Source: Metabacillus endolithicus
Lineage (GTDB): Bacteria; Bacillota; Bacilli; Bacillales; Bacillaceae
Assembly: GCF_023078335.1 (NCBI RefSeq)
Contig: NZ_CP095550.1
Location: forward strand, 682,001-746,000
Length of the DNA: 64,000 nt
Reading direction: 5' to 3'
A program made the translations under genes and the position numbers. The notes under the pieces were generated by a model that searched no databases, was not told the origin of the DNA, and was given only the letters and a program-made list of their open reading frames with translations. Each line of letters begins with the position of its first letter. Within the stretch, counting starts at the first letter, position 1. Positions 49,366 through 60,286 of this stretch are shown piece after piece.

Positions 49366-50040
49366 TTATAGAGGACCAGAAATACCTTGTTTACGTATCA
49401 TCACAAAGTGTGCTGCCATTAAACCAAATAGAGCAGCCGGTAAGAAAAAGACATGGATTGCAAAGAAACGAGTAAGTGTTTGAGCACCTACAATTTCCGG
49501 ATGTCCAGAAAGCAATGTCTTAACCGTTGGTCCGATAAGTGGTACTGATTCTGCAATTTGCAGTGTAACTTTTGTTGCAAATAGAGCTTTCATATCCCAA
49601 GGTAATAAATAACCTGTTAAACCAAGACCAAGCATAACAAAGAAAATAAGTACGCCTACTACCCAGTTTAATTCACGTGGTTTTTTATAAGCACCTTGGA
49701 AAAAGACACGTAGTGTATGTAGGAACATCATAACGATAACAAGACTAGCTCCCCAGTGATGCATACCACGTACAATTTGTCCGAATGCCACTTCGTTTTG
49801 TAAGTAGAATACAGATTCCCAAGCATTTTTAATATCCGGAACATAGTACATTGTTAGAAACATACCAGATAAAACTTGGATAACTGTAACAAAGAATGTT
49901 AATCCGCCGAAGCAATATACAAAGGCAGAAAAATGGTGTGCAGGGTTTACGTGTTCAGGAACTTCATGGTCAGCAATATCGCGCCACATAGGCGTAATAT
50001 CTAAACGTTCGTCAACCCAATCATAAATTTTGTTAAGCAA
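49366..50040 (-). CDS. qcrB: Menaquinol:cytochrome c reductase cytochrome b subunit
   Basis: 224 residues, cytochrome b6-like, with four membrane helices. The two haem-ligand His pairs appear in QIVRGMHHWGASLVIVMMFL and the IHVFFLPAAL region. TTG start at 50040, nine bases after GGAGG at the end of qcrA. Middle gene of qcrA-qcrB-qcrC in the cytoplasmic membrane. Confidence 0.95.
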   Translation of the reverse strand: MLNKIYDWVDERLDITPMWRDIADHEVPEHVNPAHHFSAFVYCFGGLTFFVTVIQVLSGMFLTMYYVPDIKNAWESVFYLQNEVAFGQIVRGMHHWGASLVIVMMFLHTLRVFFQGAYKKPRELNWVVGVLIFFVMLGLGLTGYLLPWDMKALFATKVTLQIAESVPLIGPTVKTLLSGHPEIVGAQTLTRFFAIHVFFLPAALFGLMAAHFVMIRKQGISGPL

Positions 50041-50044
50041 TTGA

Positions 50045-50551
50045 TTACGCCTCCCCTCGTGGTTTTGCTTTACCTAAGAATAAATAGCCGTCTTTTACTT
50101 CATGTACGTATACATCAAGTGGTGCAAGAGGCGGTGTTCCTGGAACATTTGTGCCGTCTTTTTCATATAGCCCGTAGTGACACGGACAGAAAAATTTGTT
50201 CGGATTTGAAGGATCATTGTTCCAACCGACAGTACAGCCTAAATGCTTACAGATTGGTGATAAAGCCGTAATTTTGTCACCTTCTTTAAAAACCCAAGCT
50301 GATTTTGTTTCTTCTGATTCGTACCAAGCATCTTTTTGTTTGATTTTAAAGTCAAAGCGTTGAGGTTCTTCCGTTATTTCGTCAACCTTTACAACTTGAA
50401 CTAGGTCTGTTTCCTCTGCTGGTCGGAGCACAGGGTCAAGTGCGAAGCGAACCATTGGCATAAGCATACCTGCAGCCATGAAACCGCCTACACCAGTAAG
50501 CGTGTAGTTTAAGAATTGACGTCTAGAAACTCGATGTTTTTTCTCGCTCAT
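50045..50551 (-). CDS. qcrA: Menaquinol:cytochrome c reductase Rieske subunit
   Basis: 168 residues. N-terminal twin-arginine-like SRRQFLNYTLTGVGGFMAAG anchor, then the Rieske domain with CKHLGC and CPCHYG (two Cys and two His for the 2Fe-2S cluster, plus the disulphide pair). I prefer the second ATG (50551), six bases from the GGGGG site. First gene of the bc complex operon. Confidence 0.94.
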   Translation of the reverse strand: MSEKKHRVSRRQFLNYTLTGVGGFMAAGMLMPMVRFALDPVLRPAEETDLVQVVKVDEITEEPQRFDFKIKQKDAWYESEETKSAWVFKEGDKITALSPICKHLGCTVGWNNDPSNPNKFFCPCHYGLYEKDGTNVPGTPPLAPLDVYVHEVKDGYLFLGKAKPRGEA

Positions 50552-50695
50552 CATTTTCCCCCTCTATCTTAAGCTCTGTCCGGTACGTACGGACATACGG
50601 AAATAACATATAAAACTAGGACATACTCATGATATATCAATCTTCTCATGAGGTCAATAAAATCCTGATTTCTAATCCTGGAAATGAAAAGGTTT

Positions 50696-51151
50696 TTATG
50701 ATTTATTCCAAGATTGTAATAAAATGTTCAAAATTTGTTCGATTTGGTCTTGTAAGAGCTTCCTTTTTAACTGATCATCCATGTGTTCCAATGGCATAGA
50801 AGGGAGCCAAATAAGTTGTCCATTTTGATCATCCCCTCCTTTATCTTTTAATTTTTCATCGCTAGTTAGGAAAATTACATGTTTAAATTCCTTTTGTAAC
50901 TCCTCTCCCCACTTCGATAAATCTTCAACAACAGTAGATGAGTTTTTCAGATATGAAAAACTAGGAAAGAGAAACACTCTGCCTTTCAATTGTCTTTCTA
51001 ATTCAGTACTAACAAGACTAATAAATTCTCCTTTAGATACGGTGTGTTTAAAATCTGAATCTACTGAAACTGATATTAATGGGATAATGGCCGTATCAAT
51101 GTACTCTTTTGATTGATTATATAAATCTACATCACTTGAATTCCACTTCAA
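50696..51151 (-). CDS. ypiF: YpiF family protein (DUF2487)
   Basis: 151 residues. I use a TTG at 51151, nine bases after GGGAG, which gives an opening MKWNSSDVDLYNQSKEYIDT like that of B. subtilis YpiF. The protein is mixed alpha/beta with no membrane segment. Function unknown; it sits between ypiB and the qcr operon. Confidence 0.75.
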   Translation of the reverse strand: MKWNSSDVDLYNQSKEYIDTAIIPLISVSVDSDFKHTVSKGEFISLVSTELERQLKGRVFLFPSFSYLKNSSTVVEDLSKWGEELQKEFKHVIFLTSDEKLKDKGGDDQNGQLIWLPSMPLEHMDDQLKRKLLQDQIEQILNILLQSWNKS

Positions 51152-51237
51152 TTCATTCAACTCCCTGCAATAATTTTTTACTATGTACATATTATAATGC
51201 TTATATAATAAATTGTTAAATACTGAATAAGTTCAAT

Positions 51238-51264
51238 AAAAAAACCCTCTTATAGAGAGGGCGT
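51238..51264 (-). terminator. Terminator of ypiB
   Basis: ACCCTCT/AGAGGGC hairpin with TTTTTTTATTG on the minus strand. Confidence 0.7.
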
Positions 51265-51276
51265 GTATTTGTATAG

Positions 51277-51821
51277 CTACTTACTGTTTAATTGATTTAA
51301 TTGATAAGTTAACTTTTGAAAGCTCTCTTTGTCTTGTCGATCCAATGCCTCATCAATTAATTTTAGAAGTTTTTCTTTTGAAAGCTCTGGATAGAATGTT
51401 CAAGAACTTTCTCTGCAATTTCCCGGTCTTTTTCATTCTCATTTAAATGCTCAGGCATATAAGGATTTGACTCAAGAACTGCTGCATATTGTGGTGATTG
51501 GTAAGAAGATCTGAAATTTAGTTGAATAAAAAGCTCTTCCTCTTTATTTAATCGAATATCATGAAACGATTTTTCTGCATCAGTTGTCATGACATTCTCT
51601 TTGTAAAAGCGAAATGGCACTTCTTCAACACAGTGAGTTGACATAATAATTCCTCTTGGACAATATTGAGCTTGCTCAACAAAATGTACTTTTTCCATTA
51701 GAGTGTCATGACTCATTAAATAATTTAAGATCCACACACATTCTCTTCTCTTTAGTTGATAATGGTTTAAAAACCACCTGATGAAGTCTTTCTTTTCATG
51801 GACAGATACAGGGGCCACCAT
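51277..51821 (-). pseudogene. ypiB: YpiB family protein (UPF0302), one late frameshift
   Basis: ~181 residues if repaired, matching B. subtilis YpiB (~179). ATG at 51821 behind AGAGGAGGG. Conserved blocks: [37 protein letters not shown] and CPRGIIMST. The frame is lost near 51387-51391: it reads VLEHSIQ, then should continue [19 protein letters not shown] through LNQLNSK and a TAG at 51277-51279. One base is missing. Function unknown; likely related to quinol reductase biogenesis or expression only by proximity. Confidence 0.75.
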
Positions 51822-51900
51822 ACAATTCCCTCCTCTGCAGTTCAGATTATTCTTACTTTGATAATTCCACAAAATAAAAATAAAATCCTTCTCATTTCCA

Positions 51901-53169
51901 TTAAAACTCATCTTCTAATTGTAGCAAAATCTCACCGTATTCGACATTTGAAGGATCTTGCTTTAATAATTCCTTAAAAATTTTCTTCGCTTGTTCTCTT
52001 AGACCTTCTTCTAATAAGAAGTACCCATATTCCTGTAAAAAATCTCGTTGTTCCTTGAAAAAATTATATGCAAGTTGATAATGGTTTAATGCCTGTGTAT
52101 ACTCTTCTTTTTGATGATAAGCTCGTGCTAAATTCCATTCAAACTGCGGGTCTTCTTCTCCATATCGTTTACTTTCATTTATAAGGTCAATCACATCATC
52201 ATATCTTTCGTCTTGAAGAAAAATATGTGACAGTGTAATCGCTGCTTCAATATGTCCAGGGTCGATAGCAAGAGATTCACGTAATAATTGTTCAGCCTCT
52301 TCCATTTGACCAGATTTTATAGCTACTTTTCCTCCAAATAAGAAAAGATCTTTATTATACTCATCTACCTTTATTCCTTCTTGTACAGTTTCTAAGCTTT
52401 CTTGTAATAATTCTTCATGTTCATAAGCTTTCGCTAAGTATAAATATAATGATGAATAATATGGATCGGCTTCCTTTAGTGCAAGAAATTGTTGAATAGA
52501 AGTTTTGTAAAAGCCTCCTTGAAAGGCTGTAAAACCATATCCAAAAAGAGTATCTGCATCTTCCTGTATGTCTATAGCTTCCTTATAATGCTCCAAGGCA
52601 TCCTCAAATTCCCCATTTGCACTTAAACATTCTGCCAACCTTTGATGAATAATAACGCCCGAAACTGTATTATGTTCGTTTACAAGCATTTCGAAGTAAT
52701 GAATTGCTTGCTTGTACTTACCCTGATGAAAATAAAGTTCTCCAAGAGCAAAATCAAGAATGGGTTCCTGCGGTAATAACAGCTTAGCTTCTTTTAGCTT
52801 TTGTTCACTTACTTCTGCTAGTCCTTGCATTTGATACAAATCTGCCAATAGAAGAAGTGCCTGTGGATAGGACTCATTATCATTCGTGATCGTGTTAAGC
52901 AAATCAATGGCTTCTTCCTCTTTTTCTAAATCTAACTTTAGTTCAGCTAAAAACAAGGTTACTTGCGTTTCCTCGGGATAAAGGAAATGAAGTTCTTCAA
53001 CCATTTCATGTGCACGGTCGACAATACCCCATTGATAATATTGATCAGCTAAATGCAGTTTTTCCTCATCATGTAGAGTAGGTGTTATATTTTCTAATAA
53101 GTTTAATCCTTCTTCAGTTTGACCCTTATTTACAAGATTTATTGCTTCGGTTAATACTTGGTTAAACAT
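51901..53169 (-). CDS. ypiA: Tetratricopeptide-repeat protein YpiA
   Basis: 422 residues (B. subtilis YpiA ~423) from ATG at 53169 behind AAAGGA. About nine to eleven consecutive TPR units, for example [20 protein letters not shown] and [20 protein letters not shown]. Cytoplasmic and very acidic. It probably acts as a protein-binding scaffold; partners unknown. Downstream of the aromatic supraoperon, as in B. subtilis. Confidence 0.85.
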   Translation of the reverse strand: MFNQVLTEAINLVNKGQTEEGLNLLENITPTLHDEEKLHLADQYYQWGIVDRAHEMVEELHFLYPEETQVTLFLAELKLDLEKEEEAIDLLNTITNDNESYPQALLLLADLYQMQGLAEVSEQKLKEAKLLLPQEPILDFALGELYFHQGKYKQAIHYFEMLVNEHNTVSGVIIHQRLAECLSANGEFEDALEHYKEAIDIQEDADTLFGYGFTAFQGGFYKTSIQQFLALKEADPYYSSLYLYLAKAYEHEELLQESLETVQEGIKVDEYNKDLFLFGGKVAIKSGQMEEAEQLLRESLAIDPGHIEAAITLSHIFLQDERYDDVIDLINESKRYGEEDPQFEWNLARAYHQKEEYTQALNHYQLAYNFFKEQRDFLQEYGYFLLEEGLREQAKKIFKELLKQDPSNVEYGEILLQLEDEF

Positions 53170-53233
53170 ACATTTTCCTTTCTCTTCTAACAATGGTTTA
53201 TTTATTTCATATATACTCAATCTTTATCATACA

Positions 53234-54151
53234 TCAAAAGGAAACAGTTTGTGGTATAAAACGACCTGAGATTGGGATAAAACATTCTTCCCCGGTGCCA
53301 GGTTGGAAGGTGATGTCACCATTAACATTAATGATCTTGCCATGATGTGATGTAAATGCTGGAGAATTCAGTTCAATATTTATCATTGGCTTTCCATCAG
53401 TATGATCGTTCATTTCATCTAGTAGATATAAATTATAATTGAGTTGTCCACCTACGCGAATATCGCCTTTCGCAGGATATACTCCCAATCTCATCAAAAC
53501 ATTCTTAGAAAGGGGCACCCCAGGCTCTAAACAGGTATCAATGGATGAAAGGCGATTTTCTTTCATTTGTTTTACCCATTCCTGTAAAAGTTTTTGTTTT
53601 TTATAAGATGTTAATTCTTCATCTGCTATATAAGGGATAAGCGTTATTGGATTTGAAAACATAGCATCTCTTATCCAGCCCCATGACTTTGAATCTATCT
53701 TATCACCTTTGCCTAGTTCAACAAAAATAATGGATATATTTTGTTGTTTACACTTTCTAATAAGTGATGGGGTAAGAGTTTTTAATGAAAGCTTAACTCC
53801 AATATAGTAATCAATTGGCGAGTTAATCATAAGATGCCTTCTTTGCTTTAATTTTGACAACAATTCCTTTTCATAATCAATATCTACCACTGTGAGAAGA
53901 GTTGTGCATCCTCTTACTAAGTACTGCATAAATGTACGTTTGAATTCTTTAAATGGAAGTAGTGAATGAAGATAAAAATCCAGCATAACATAGCCAGGGG
54001 TTAACAAATACGAACTTAAATCCATCCTTACAAACTTTATGTTATCCATAGAATGACGCATAAACTCAATTTTGTCTTGGTTGATTAATAAAGATGTTTT
54101 TTCAATTGAATCGTTTTTTAACAACTTTACTTTGTCCATAATATAACACAC
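53234..54151 (-). CDS. Degenerate amidohydrolase-like protein
   Basis: 305 residues from GTG at 54151, ten bases after GGAGGG. LLTPGYVMLDFYLHSLLPF corresponds to the PGFID-x-H-x-H-G entry of the amidohydrolase family, but the first metal His is replaced (D-F-Y-L-H). GCTTLLTVVDI resembles the next strand, and RLGVYPAKGDIRVGGQLNYN strongly resembles the C-terminal G-x-x-P-x-x-G-x-I-x-x-G-x-x-A-D closure. The other metal His residues are not seen, so it is probably not a metal enzyme. Not part of the B. subtilis locus as I recall. A sigma-E-like GAATAAA-N14-CATAGCTT lies upstream. Confidence 0.5.
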   Translation of the reverse strand: MCYIMDKVKLLKNDSIEKTSLLINQDKIEFMRHSMDNIKFVRMDLSSYLLTPGYVMLDFYLHSLLPFKEFKRTFMQYLVRGCTTLLTVVDIDYEKELLSKLKQRRHLMINSPIDYYIGVKLSLKTLTPSLIRKCKQQNISIIFVELGKGDKIDSKSWGWIRDAMFSNPITLIPYIADEELTSYKKQKLLQEWVKQMKENRLSSIDTCLEPGVPLSKNVLMRLGVYPAKGDIRVGGQLNYNLYLLDEMNDHTDGKPMINIELNSPAFTSHHGKIINVNGDITFQPGTGEECFIPISGRFIPQTVSF

Positions 54152-54353
54152 GATAAGGCGTCCCTCCTTCCATCTCCTTAAGACAAGCTATGATGAAAAA
54201 TAAGCATTTATTCACATTGTTTTAACTTGATAAAACGCCTGAAAAGAAGGGAAGGAAAGTTTATAAACTAAAAAAAGAGGGGGGATTCGAAGACTTGGTC
54301 TGAAGAGAACAGACACCTCCACTAAAAAACAATGTTAGTTTTTTATTAACTCA

Positions 54354-54391
54354 AAAAAGAGATTGCTTTTGCATCCAAAAGCAATCTCTTT
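54354..54391 (-). terminator. Terminator of the trp-aro supraoperon
   Basis: AAAGAGATTGCTTTTG/CAAAAGCAATCTCTTT with a four-base loop and TTTTTTGAG on the minus strand, four bases after the aroA stop. Confidence 0.9.
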
Positions 54392-54394
54392 TAC

Positions 54395-55690
54395 TTATTT
54401 GCTTAAGCCAGTTAAATGATCAAAAAAGTTAGGATAAGAAACGTCGATTGACTCTGCATTTAATAGTTCAATCGGCTCTTCCGTTATACAAGACGCAATA
54501 GCAAGCATCATACCAATTCGATGGTCACCATGACTTGAAACTGTCGCATTTCCCTTTAAGTTTGTTTTGCCAGTAATAATCATTCCATCGTCAGTAGCTT
54601 TTATTGCAGCTCCTATTTTTGTCAACTCACCTACAACTGTATCAATACGATTTGTTTCTTTAACTTTAAGCTCACTTGCATCCTTAATAATCGTTTCTCC
54701 CTCAGCTTGAGTTGCTAACAAGGCGATAACAGGAATTTCGTCTATTAGTTTTGGAATTAAATCACCACTTATGGTTGTTCCCTTTAGAGAAGATGTTTTT
54801 ATAATGATATCTGCCACTGGCTCAAAGGTTTCTTCTTTGCTTGGTATGATCTCCATTGTGGCACCCATCATTTCTAAAACATCAAGGATACCTGTTCTTG
54901 TAGGATTAATCCCAACGTTCTTCAAACGTATTTCACTGCTTGGAACGATGGCACCAGCTACGAGGAAGAATGCAGCTGAAGAAATATCGCCTGGAACAAA
55001 AATATTTGTTGCTTGTAAAGTTTGACCACCACGAACGGTTGCAGATCTTTCATCTTCCTTTACATCAACCCCGAAAGCTCGTAACATTCTTTCCGTATGA
55101 TCTCTTGATTTATGTGGCTCAGTGACAGTTGTTTCTTCACCAACTGTGTTTAATCCGGCCAAAAGAATGGCAGATTTAACCTGTGCACTAGCTACTGGGG
55201 AATCATATTGAATACCTTTTAGACTGCCACCTCTAATTGAAATAGGGGTATATTGACCATTTTCTCTTCCATCAATGTTTGCTCCCATCATTGTCAGAGG
55301 TTTTGTTACTCTCGACATAGGTCTTTTAGCAATTGATTCATCCCCAATAATACAAGAATGAAACGGAGTCCCTGCTAATATCCCCATCATTAATCTAGTT
55401 GTTGTTCCAGAGTTACCAACATCTAATATATCAGATGGTTCTTGTAAACCATCCAATCCCTTTCCTTCAACTGTTACAAGGTCTTTTGATACATCAATTG
55501 ATACACCCATTTTCTTAAAACAAGAAACCGTACTTAGGCAGTCCGCACCCATTAGAAAGTTTGAAATTTCGGTTTTTCCGTTAGCGATAGCTCCGAACAT
55601 AACAGCTCGGTGTGAAATAGATTTATCACCAGGTATGTTAATTGAGCCAGTTAAACTAGTAACTTTTGATAATCTTTGAACTTCTGACAT
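54395..55690 (-). CDS. aroA: 5-enolpyruvylshikimate-3-phosphate synthase
   Basis: 431 residues; called aroE in B. subtilis. Sixth step of the shikimate pathway. Family motifs: [49 protein letters not shown] and [12 protein letters not shown] use the ATG at 55690 (AGAGGTGG upstream); a longer frame adds 32 residues without a ribosome site. The G-N-S-G-T-T and R-P-M-x-R loops look like the glyphosate-insensitive class II group. Last gene of the supraoperon. Confidence 0.95.
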   Translation of the reverse strand: MSEVQRLSKVTSLTGSINIPGDKSISHRAVMFGAIANGKTEISNFLMGADCLSTVSCFKKMGVSIDVSKDLVTVEGKGLDGLQEPSDILDVGNSGTTTRLMMGILAGTPFHSCIIGDESIAKRPMSRVTKPLTMMGANIDGRENGQYTPISIRGGSLKGIQYDSPVASAQVKSAILLAGLNTVGEETTVTEPHKSRDHTERMLRAFGVDVKEDERSATVRGGQTLQATNIFVPGDISSAAFFLVAGAIVPSSEIRLKNVGINPTRTGILDVLEMMGATMEIIPSKEETFEPVADIIIKTSSLKGTTISGDLIPKLIDEIPVIALLATQAEGETIIKDASELKVKETNRIDTVVGELTKIGAAIKATDDGMIITGKTNLKGNATVSSHGDHRIGMMLAIASCITEEPIELLNAESIDVSYPNFFDHLTGLSK

Positions 55691-55807
55691 AATTCCACCT
55701 CTTCGATTATTAGAAAAAACTATGACAATATCCTTAGCTTTTTTAGTCCTGTCATCCATAAAAACTTGTAATGAAAGATCGTACAAATAATTATATTTTA
55801 TTTAGAT

Positions 55808-56913
55808 CTACATAATAAAAGTTTCATAAGCACAATACTTGTTAATACAGTCAATCGCTAGTTCACGATCTCGTTCTGTCTGAAAGCTTAATCTTAATAC
55901 CCCATAGATTTCTTCACGTGTTTCAATAATTCGTATATTCGTTAAACTGATCTTTTCTTTTGCCAAATATCCAGTTATCTCAGAAATAACCCCGGGATAA
56001 TCAGGTACATCAACAAATAAGTCATAAAATGACGGAATAGCTCCCTTTTGCTTCTCTGGCAGACCATCTCGATAATTCTTTGCATATTGAAAATATGAAA
56101 ATAAATTATCAGCTTCTTCATTTGCAACAAATGCTTTTACCCGCTCCATCTCTGAAATCCATTCATCAAATAAGTGTAATAAGGGTTCTTTATTATGGAG
56201 AAGAATATCTCGCCACATTGAAGGACTACTTGAGGCAATTCTCGTTATATCTCGAAACCCTCCAGCAGCTAGCCTCTTGACAAGTGGAAATTGCTCTTCA
56301 TGATTTTTAGCCTGATAAACAAGGCTCGCAGCAACAATATGGGGAAAATGACTAATTACACCGGTAACTTCATCATGTTCATTTGGCGTCATTTCAATGA
56401 AATTAGCTTTCGTTCCTTCAAGAACACTTTTTAATAAATCAACATCATTCTGAGTTACATATTGGGAAGGAGTTAATATGTAAAAAGCATTCTCGAACAA
56501 ATGTGGTTTAGCTGCTAATATTCCTGATTTATGAGAGCCAGCCATAGGATGACCGCCGATAAATTTAATTTTTCCATTTAAATGCTGATTTGCACATTCA
56601 ACAATTTTCACTTTCGTACTTCCAACATCAGTTACAATAACATCTTTCTTCAGTTGTTCTGATTTTAATTGTTCTATAATTTGAGTTGTTTGTTGAACAG
56701 GGGTTGAGAGAAAAATCATATCAACCGATGATAGATCCGGGAAAAGCTTGGTGGCAATTTCATCAATGGCCCCAATCCTTTTTGCTAGATTAGCCTGATC
56801 TTCATTTATGTCAAAACCTAATATATGTATTGAAGGATCTTTTTGCTTAATTGATAATGCTATTGAAAGCCCCCAATTAATCCAAGACCTATTATATAAA
56901 CTTTTTTCACCAT
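55808..56913 (-). pseudogene. tyrA: Prephenate dehydrogenase, frameshift in the NAD loop
   Basis: ~368 residues if repaired (B. subtilis ~371). Oxidises prephenate to 4-hydroxyphenylpyruvate for tyrosine. From ATG 56913 (AAGGTG upstream) the frame reads VKKVYIIGLGLIGG, then a base is missing in a G-run at 56867-56874 and the rest follows as LSIALSIKQKDPSIHILGFD. Downstream, FIGGHPMAGSHKSGILAA and VTGVISHFPHIVAASL are intact, and an ACT domain (DVPDYPGVISEITGYLAKEK) closes the protein. The rest of the operon is intact, so error is likely. Confidence 0.88.
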
Positions 56914-56962
56914 AAAATATCACCTTTTTGTCCTATCATAAATTGAGGGTATATATCATTAC

Positions 56963-57018
56963 CTAAGAAAGAAGGTACTAATAATATGAGGATCAAATCT
57001 ATCATATAAATTAGTACC
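56963..57018 (-). terminator. Strong hairpin between hisC and tyrA
   Basis: GGTACTAAT/ATTAGTACC (56974-56982/57010-57018), extended by ATATGA/TCATAT with one bulge, then TTCTTTCTT on the minus strand. It could be a partial terminator or attenuator inside the supraoperon. Confidence 0.5.
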
Positions 57019-57031
57019 CTTAAGATAAAGT

Positions 57032-58114
57032 TTATTGAACAAATTCCCTTAATGCTTCGATAATTTCTTCGTTTTGTTGACGATCTCCAACAGTTATACG
57101 TAGGTGGGTAGGAAATCCAAGAGCATTTCCGGACCTTACGATATATCCTTTTTTCAGTAATGCATTAAAAACTTCGTCAGAATCTCGATTAAAGTCAATT
57201 AATATGAAATTACCTTCAGAAGGATAATATGGAAGCTTCAGTTCCTCACAGAAAGAGTAAAATTGCTGTAACCCTTCCTTATTTTCCCCCCGACATTCTT
57301 CAACAAACTGAGCATCATCTAAAGCTGCAATAGCGGCCACCTGAGCAACTCTGCTTGTATTAAAAGGTTCCCTAGCCGGTTCAATTTTCCGAATTAATTC
57401 TGCATTTGCAATTCCATAACCTATTCTTAACGATGCTAAGCCATAAGCTTTTGAGAATGTACGTAGAATCATTAAGTTAGGATATTCGTTAATGAATTCA
57501 ACAGTTTCTGGATAATCTTCAGCTAAAACATATTCATAGTAGGCTTCATCTACTACAACAAGCACATGTTTAGGCACTTTATTTAAGAAATTAACTAAAC
57601 TGTCTTTAGTAACATATGTACCTGTAGGGTTATTCGGTGTACAAACCCATACAACCGTCGTGTTTTCATCTATTTGCAGAAGCATATTTTCTAAATCATG
57701 ATTACCATCTACTAATGGGACCTCACGGATTTCAGATCCTTCAATTACAGCATTATGCTTATATTGAGGGAATGTTGGTGTGGCCATTACAGTATTAGAA
57801 TCTGGGCTTAGTAACGCTCTACAAATAATTTGAACAACTTCATCTGACCCATTCCCAAAAATTAATTCTTGTTCTTGAACACCTACGTGAGCAGCTAGTT
57901 TTGTACGAAGTTCAGCACTATATCCATCTGGATAAATCGCGAGCTGACTCAATTCATCTACAATGGCTTGTTTAGCCTTAGGGGAACAACCATATGGGTT
58001 TTCATTAGACGCAAGCTTCACAACTTTTGTTAAATTATATTCTTTTTTAACTTCTTCCATTGGTTTTCCTGGCTGATAAGGCTTAAGACTTAATAATTGT
58101 TCTTTTACACGCAT
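57032..58114 (-). CDS. hisC: Histidinol-phosphate/aromatic aminotransferase
   Basis: 360 residues. A PLP class II aminotransferase that serves histidine and also tyrosine and phenylalanine synthesis, which explains its place in the aromatic operon. Substrate and cofactor motifs: [15 protein letters not shown], the PLP Lys in [16 protein letters not shown], and [15 protein letters not shown] at 58114 behind AGAGGTG. Confidence 0.95.
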   Translation of the reverse strand: MRVKEQLLSLKPYQPGKPMEEVKKEYNLTKVVKLASNENPYGCSPKAKQAIVDELSQLAIYPDGYSAELRTKLAAHVGVQEQELIFGNGSDEVVQIICRALLSPDSNTVMATPTFPQYKHNAVIEGSEIREVPLVDGNHDLENMLLQIDENTTVVWVCTPNNPTGTYVTKDSLVNFLNKVPKHVLVVVDEAYYEYVLAEDYPETVEFINEYPNLMILRTFSKAYGLASLRIGYGIANAELIRKIEPAREPFNTSRVAQVAAIAALDDAQFVEECRGENKEGLQQFYSFCEELKLPYYPSEGNFILIDFNRDSDEVFNALLKKGYIVRSGNALGFPTHLRITVGDRQQNEEIIEALREFVQ

Positions 58115-58137
58115 AAATTACACCTCTTTTAAATAGA

Positions 58138-58231
58138 GGCTTTGTTAAACTTTACGGAAAATACTAAATTTCTCTTGTATTTATCCATAAGTTTAACTAA
58201 GCCATTAATAAGTAAACATTTCTAATGTTTA
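58138..58231 (-). promoter_or_regulatory. Structured trpA-hisC intergenic region
   Basis: Two inverted repeats: GGCTTTGTTAAACTT (58138-58152) with AAGTTTAACTAAGCC (58189-58203), 14 of 15 paired; and TAAACATT/AATGTTTA (58213-58220/58224-58231). Neither has a classical T-tail. They may shape internal promoter use or mRNA processing ahead of hisC. Confidence 0.4.
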
Positions 58232-58280
58232 TTATCATAAAGTTTCATTTCATCTAAAGCAATTAAAATTTTGCTTTTCA

Positions 58281-59072
58281 TTAAGAAACAAAGGTACGTG
58301 CAAAATTCTTAAATTCTTCTACAGCATCTCTTCGTGAATTCTCATCTAATAAAGAAGGTTGAAGTCGTTCAATTTCTCGAACTAAAGCACTACCAACAAC
58401 AACTCCATCACACATATGTGCAAGCTGCTCCACCTGTTCCCTTGAAGAAACACCAAACCCTACAGCAACAGGAACTTTACTATGCTTTCTTACTTCCTCT
58501 AGAAAGGATGCAATAGAATCATCGAAATTTTTGCGTACTCCTGTTACGCCTAATGATGAAACACAATAAATAAAACCTTCTGCTGCTTCCGCAATCATCT
58601 TAATTCTACTAGAAGAAGTTGGAGCTACTAGAGAAATAAATGCAATAGAATACTCCTTACATTTTTCTCGAAGTTCCTCACTTTCTTCAAACGGAATATC
58701 AGGAATTAATAAACCGTCTATCGTATTTTCTCGCAGTAAAGCGAAAAAGGATTCCTGATCTAATTGTAACACAGGATTATAATACGTAAATAGAATTATT
58801 GGAATATTCAACCCTTTTTTTCGCATTTCCGGCACAAGTTTGATTGCTTTCACAATATTCATACCATTTTTTAGTGATCGACTTGAGGCCTTCTGAATAA
58901 CAGGGCCATCTGCAACAGGATCTGAGTATGGTATCCCTAATTCAATTGCCGATGCTCCAGCTTCTTGTAGGGCAAGGGCTAAATCGATTGTTGCCTCAGA
59001 GTTTGGATCTCCAGCAGTTATAAATGGAATGAATAATTGATTATTTATAGGTTGATTAAATAGGGCTGTCAT
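58281..59072 (-). CDS. trpA: Tryptophan synthase alpha chain
   Basis: 263 residues. Cleaves indole-3-glycerol phosphate. Catalytic Glu in [20 protein letters not shown] and Asp in the same loop, then [11 protein letters not shown] and [12 protein letters not shown] (phosphate site). Its ATG overlaps the trpB stop. Last of the trp genes before hisC. Confidence 0.96.
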   Translation of the reverse strand: MTALFNQPINNQLFIPFITAGDPNSEATIDLALALQEAGASAIELGIPYSDPVADGPVIQKASSRSLKNGMNIVKAIKLVPEMRKKGLNIPIILFTYYNPVLQLDQESFFALLRENTIDGLLIPDIPFEESEELREKCKEYSIAFISLVAPTSSSRIKMIAEAAEGFIYCVSSLGVTGVRKNFDDSIASFLEEVRKHSKVPVAVGFGVSSREQVEQLAHMCDGVVVGSALVREIERLQPSLLDENSRRDAVEEFKNFARTFVS

Positions 59073-60265
59073 GCTTTTCCAACCTCCTTATAGTGAGACA
59101 TTAATGTGTGGACATCTTTATCTCCCCGACCTGATAAACAAATTAAGATACTTTCCTCAATATTCATCTTTTTAGCATGTTCAAAAGCTGCAGAAAGGGC
59201 ATGTGCTGACTCAATAGCTGCTAAAATTCCTTCTTCACGAGCTAAAAATTCTAATGCGTCTAATGCTTCCTGATCTGTGACACTTTCATATTTAACGCGG
59301 CCAGTATTAGCTAAGTGTGCATGCTCAGGACCTATTCCTGGATAATCGAGTCCGGCTGAGATGGAATATGGTTCCGTTATTTGTCCATATTCATCTTGGA
59401 GTAGATAAGTTAATGAACCGTGTAGTACACCTTTTGTTCCTTTTGTAATTGTGGCTGCATGCATATCAGTTTCAACACCTTTTCCTGCAGCTTCTACTCC
59501 TACTAATTCTACGTCTTCATTAATAAAAGCAGCAAACATTCCAATTGCATTACTTCCACCACCAACACAAGCAACTACTTTAGTTGGTAGTGTTCCTTCA
59601 ATATGATAGAATTGATCCTTTGCTTCATCCCCTATCACCCTTTGAAACTCTCTCACAATATATGGGTAAGGGTGTGGACCAACAACTGAGCCTATAATGT
59701 AAAAATGATCTTCACAATGCTGTACCCAATATCTCATTGCTTCATTTGTAGCATCTTTTAACGTCTTGTTTCCGCTTGTCACTGGAATTACTTCAGCTCC
59801 TAACAGCTGCATCCGAAAAACGTTTAATTCCTGACGGCGTACATCTTCTTCCCCCATAAACACTTTACATTCCATTCCAAATTTAGCCGCAACAGTTGCT
59901 GTTGCAACACCATGTTGACCAGCACCTGTTTCAGCAATCACTTTAGTTTTACCCATACGTTTTGCTAAAAGAACCTGTCCAATGGCATTATTAATTTTAT
60001 GAGCTCCGGTATGATTTAAATCCTCACGCTTCAAATATACTTTTGCTCCACCTAATTTTGTTGTTATATTTCCAGCATAAGTGACCGTTGTTGGTCTGCC
60101 AGAGTATTCTTTTAATAAGAAAGAATATTCCTCTAAAAAGCTAGGATCCTGCATTGCTTCTTTATGTGCTTGTTCGATCTCTGCTAATGGACTCATTAAT
60201 GTCTCCGGTACAAAGCGACCTCCGAAATCGCCGTAACGTCCATTTTTATCAGGATATATGTTCAT
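59069..60265 (-). CDS. trpB: Tryptophan synthase beta chain
   Basis: 398 residues. Condenses indole and serine. The PLP lysine is residue 90 in [15 protein letters not shown], the PLP-phosphate loop is [11 protein letters not shown], and GRFVPETLM is the usual opening. ATG at 60265. It forms the alpha2-beta2 complex with TrpA. Confidence 0.97.
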   Translation of the reverse strand: MNIYPDKNGRYGDFGGRFVPETLMSPLAEIEQAHKEAMQDPSFLEEYSFLLKEYSGRPTTVTYAGNITTKLGGAKVYLKREDLNHTGAHKINNAIGQVLLAKRMGKTKVIAETGAGQHGVATATVAAKFGMECKVFMGEEDVRRQELNVFRMQLLGAEVIPVTSGNKTLKDATNEAMRYWVQHCEDHFYIIGSVVGPHPYPYIVREFQRVIGDEAKDQFYHIEGTLPTKVVACVGGGSNAIGMFAAFINEDVELVGVEAAGKGVETDMHAATITKGTKGVLHGSLTYLLQDEYGQITEPYSISAGLDYPGIGPEHAHLANTGRVKYESVTDQEALDALEFLAREEGILAAIESAHALSAAFEHAKKMNIEESILICLSGRGDKDVHTLMSHYKEVGKA

Positions 60266-60286
60266 GTTGTAACACCCTTTCCTCTA

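Noticed and set aside
54270..54340. tRNA-like GGATTCGAA segment
   Set aside because: Only a T-loop-like string; no acceptor, D or anticodon arms can be folded around it on either strand.
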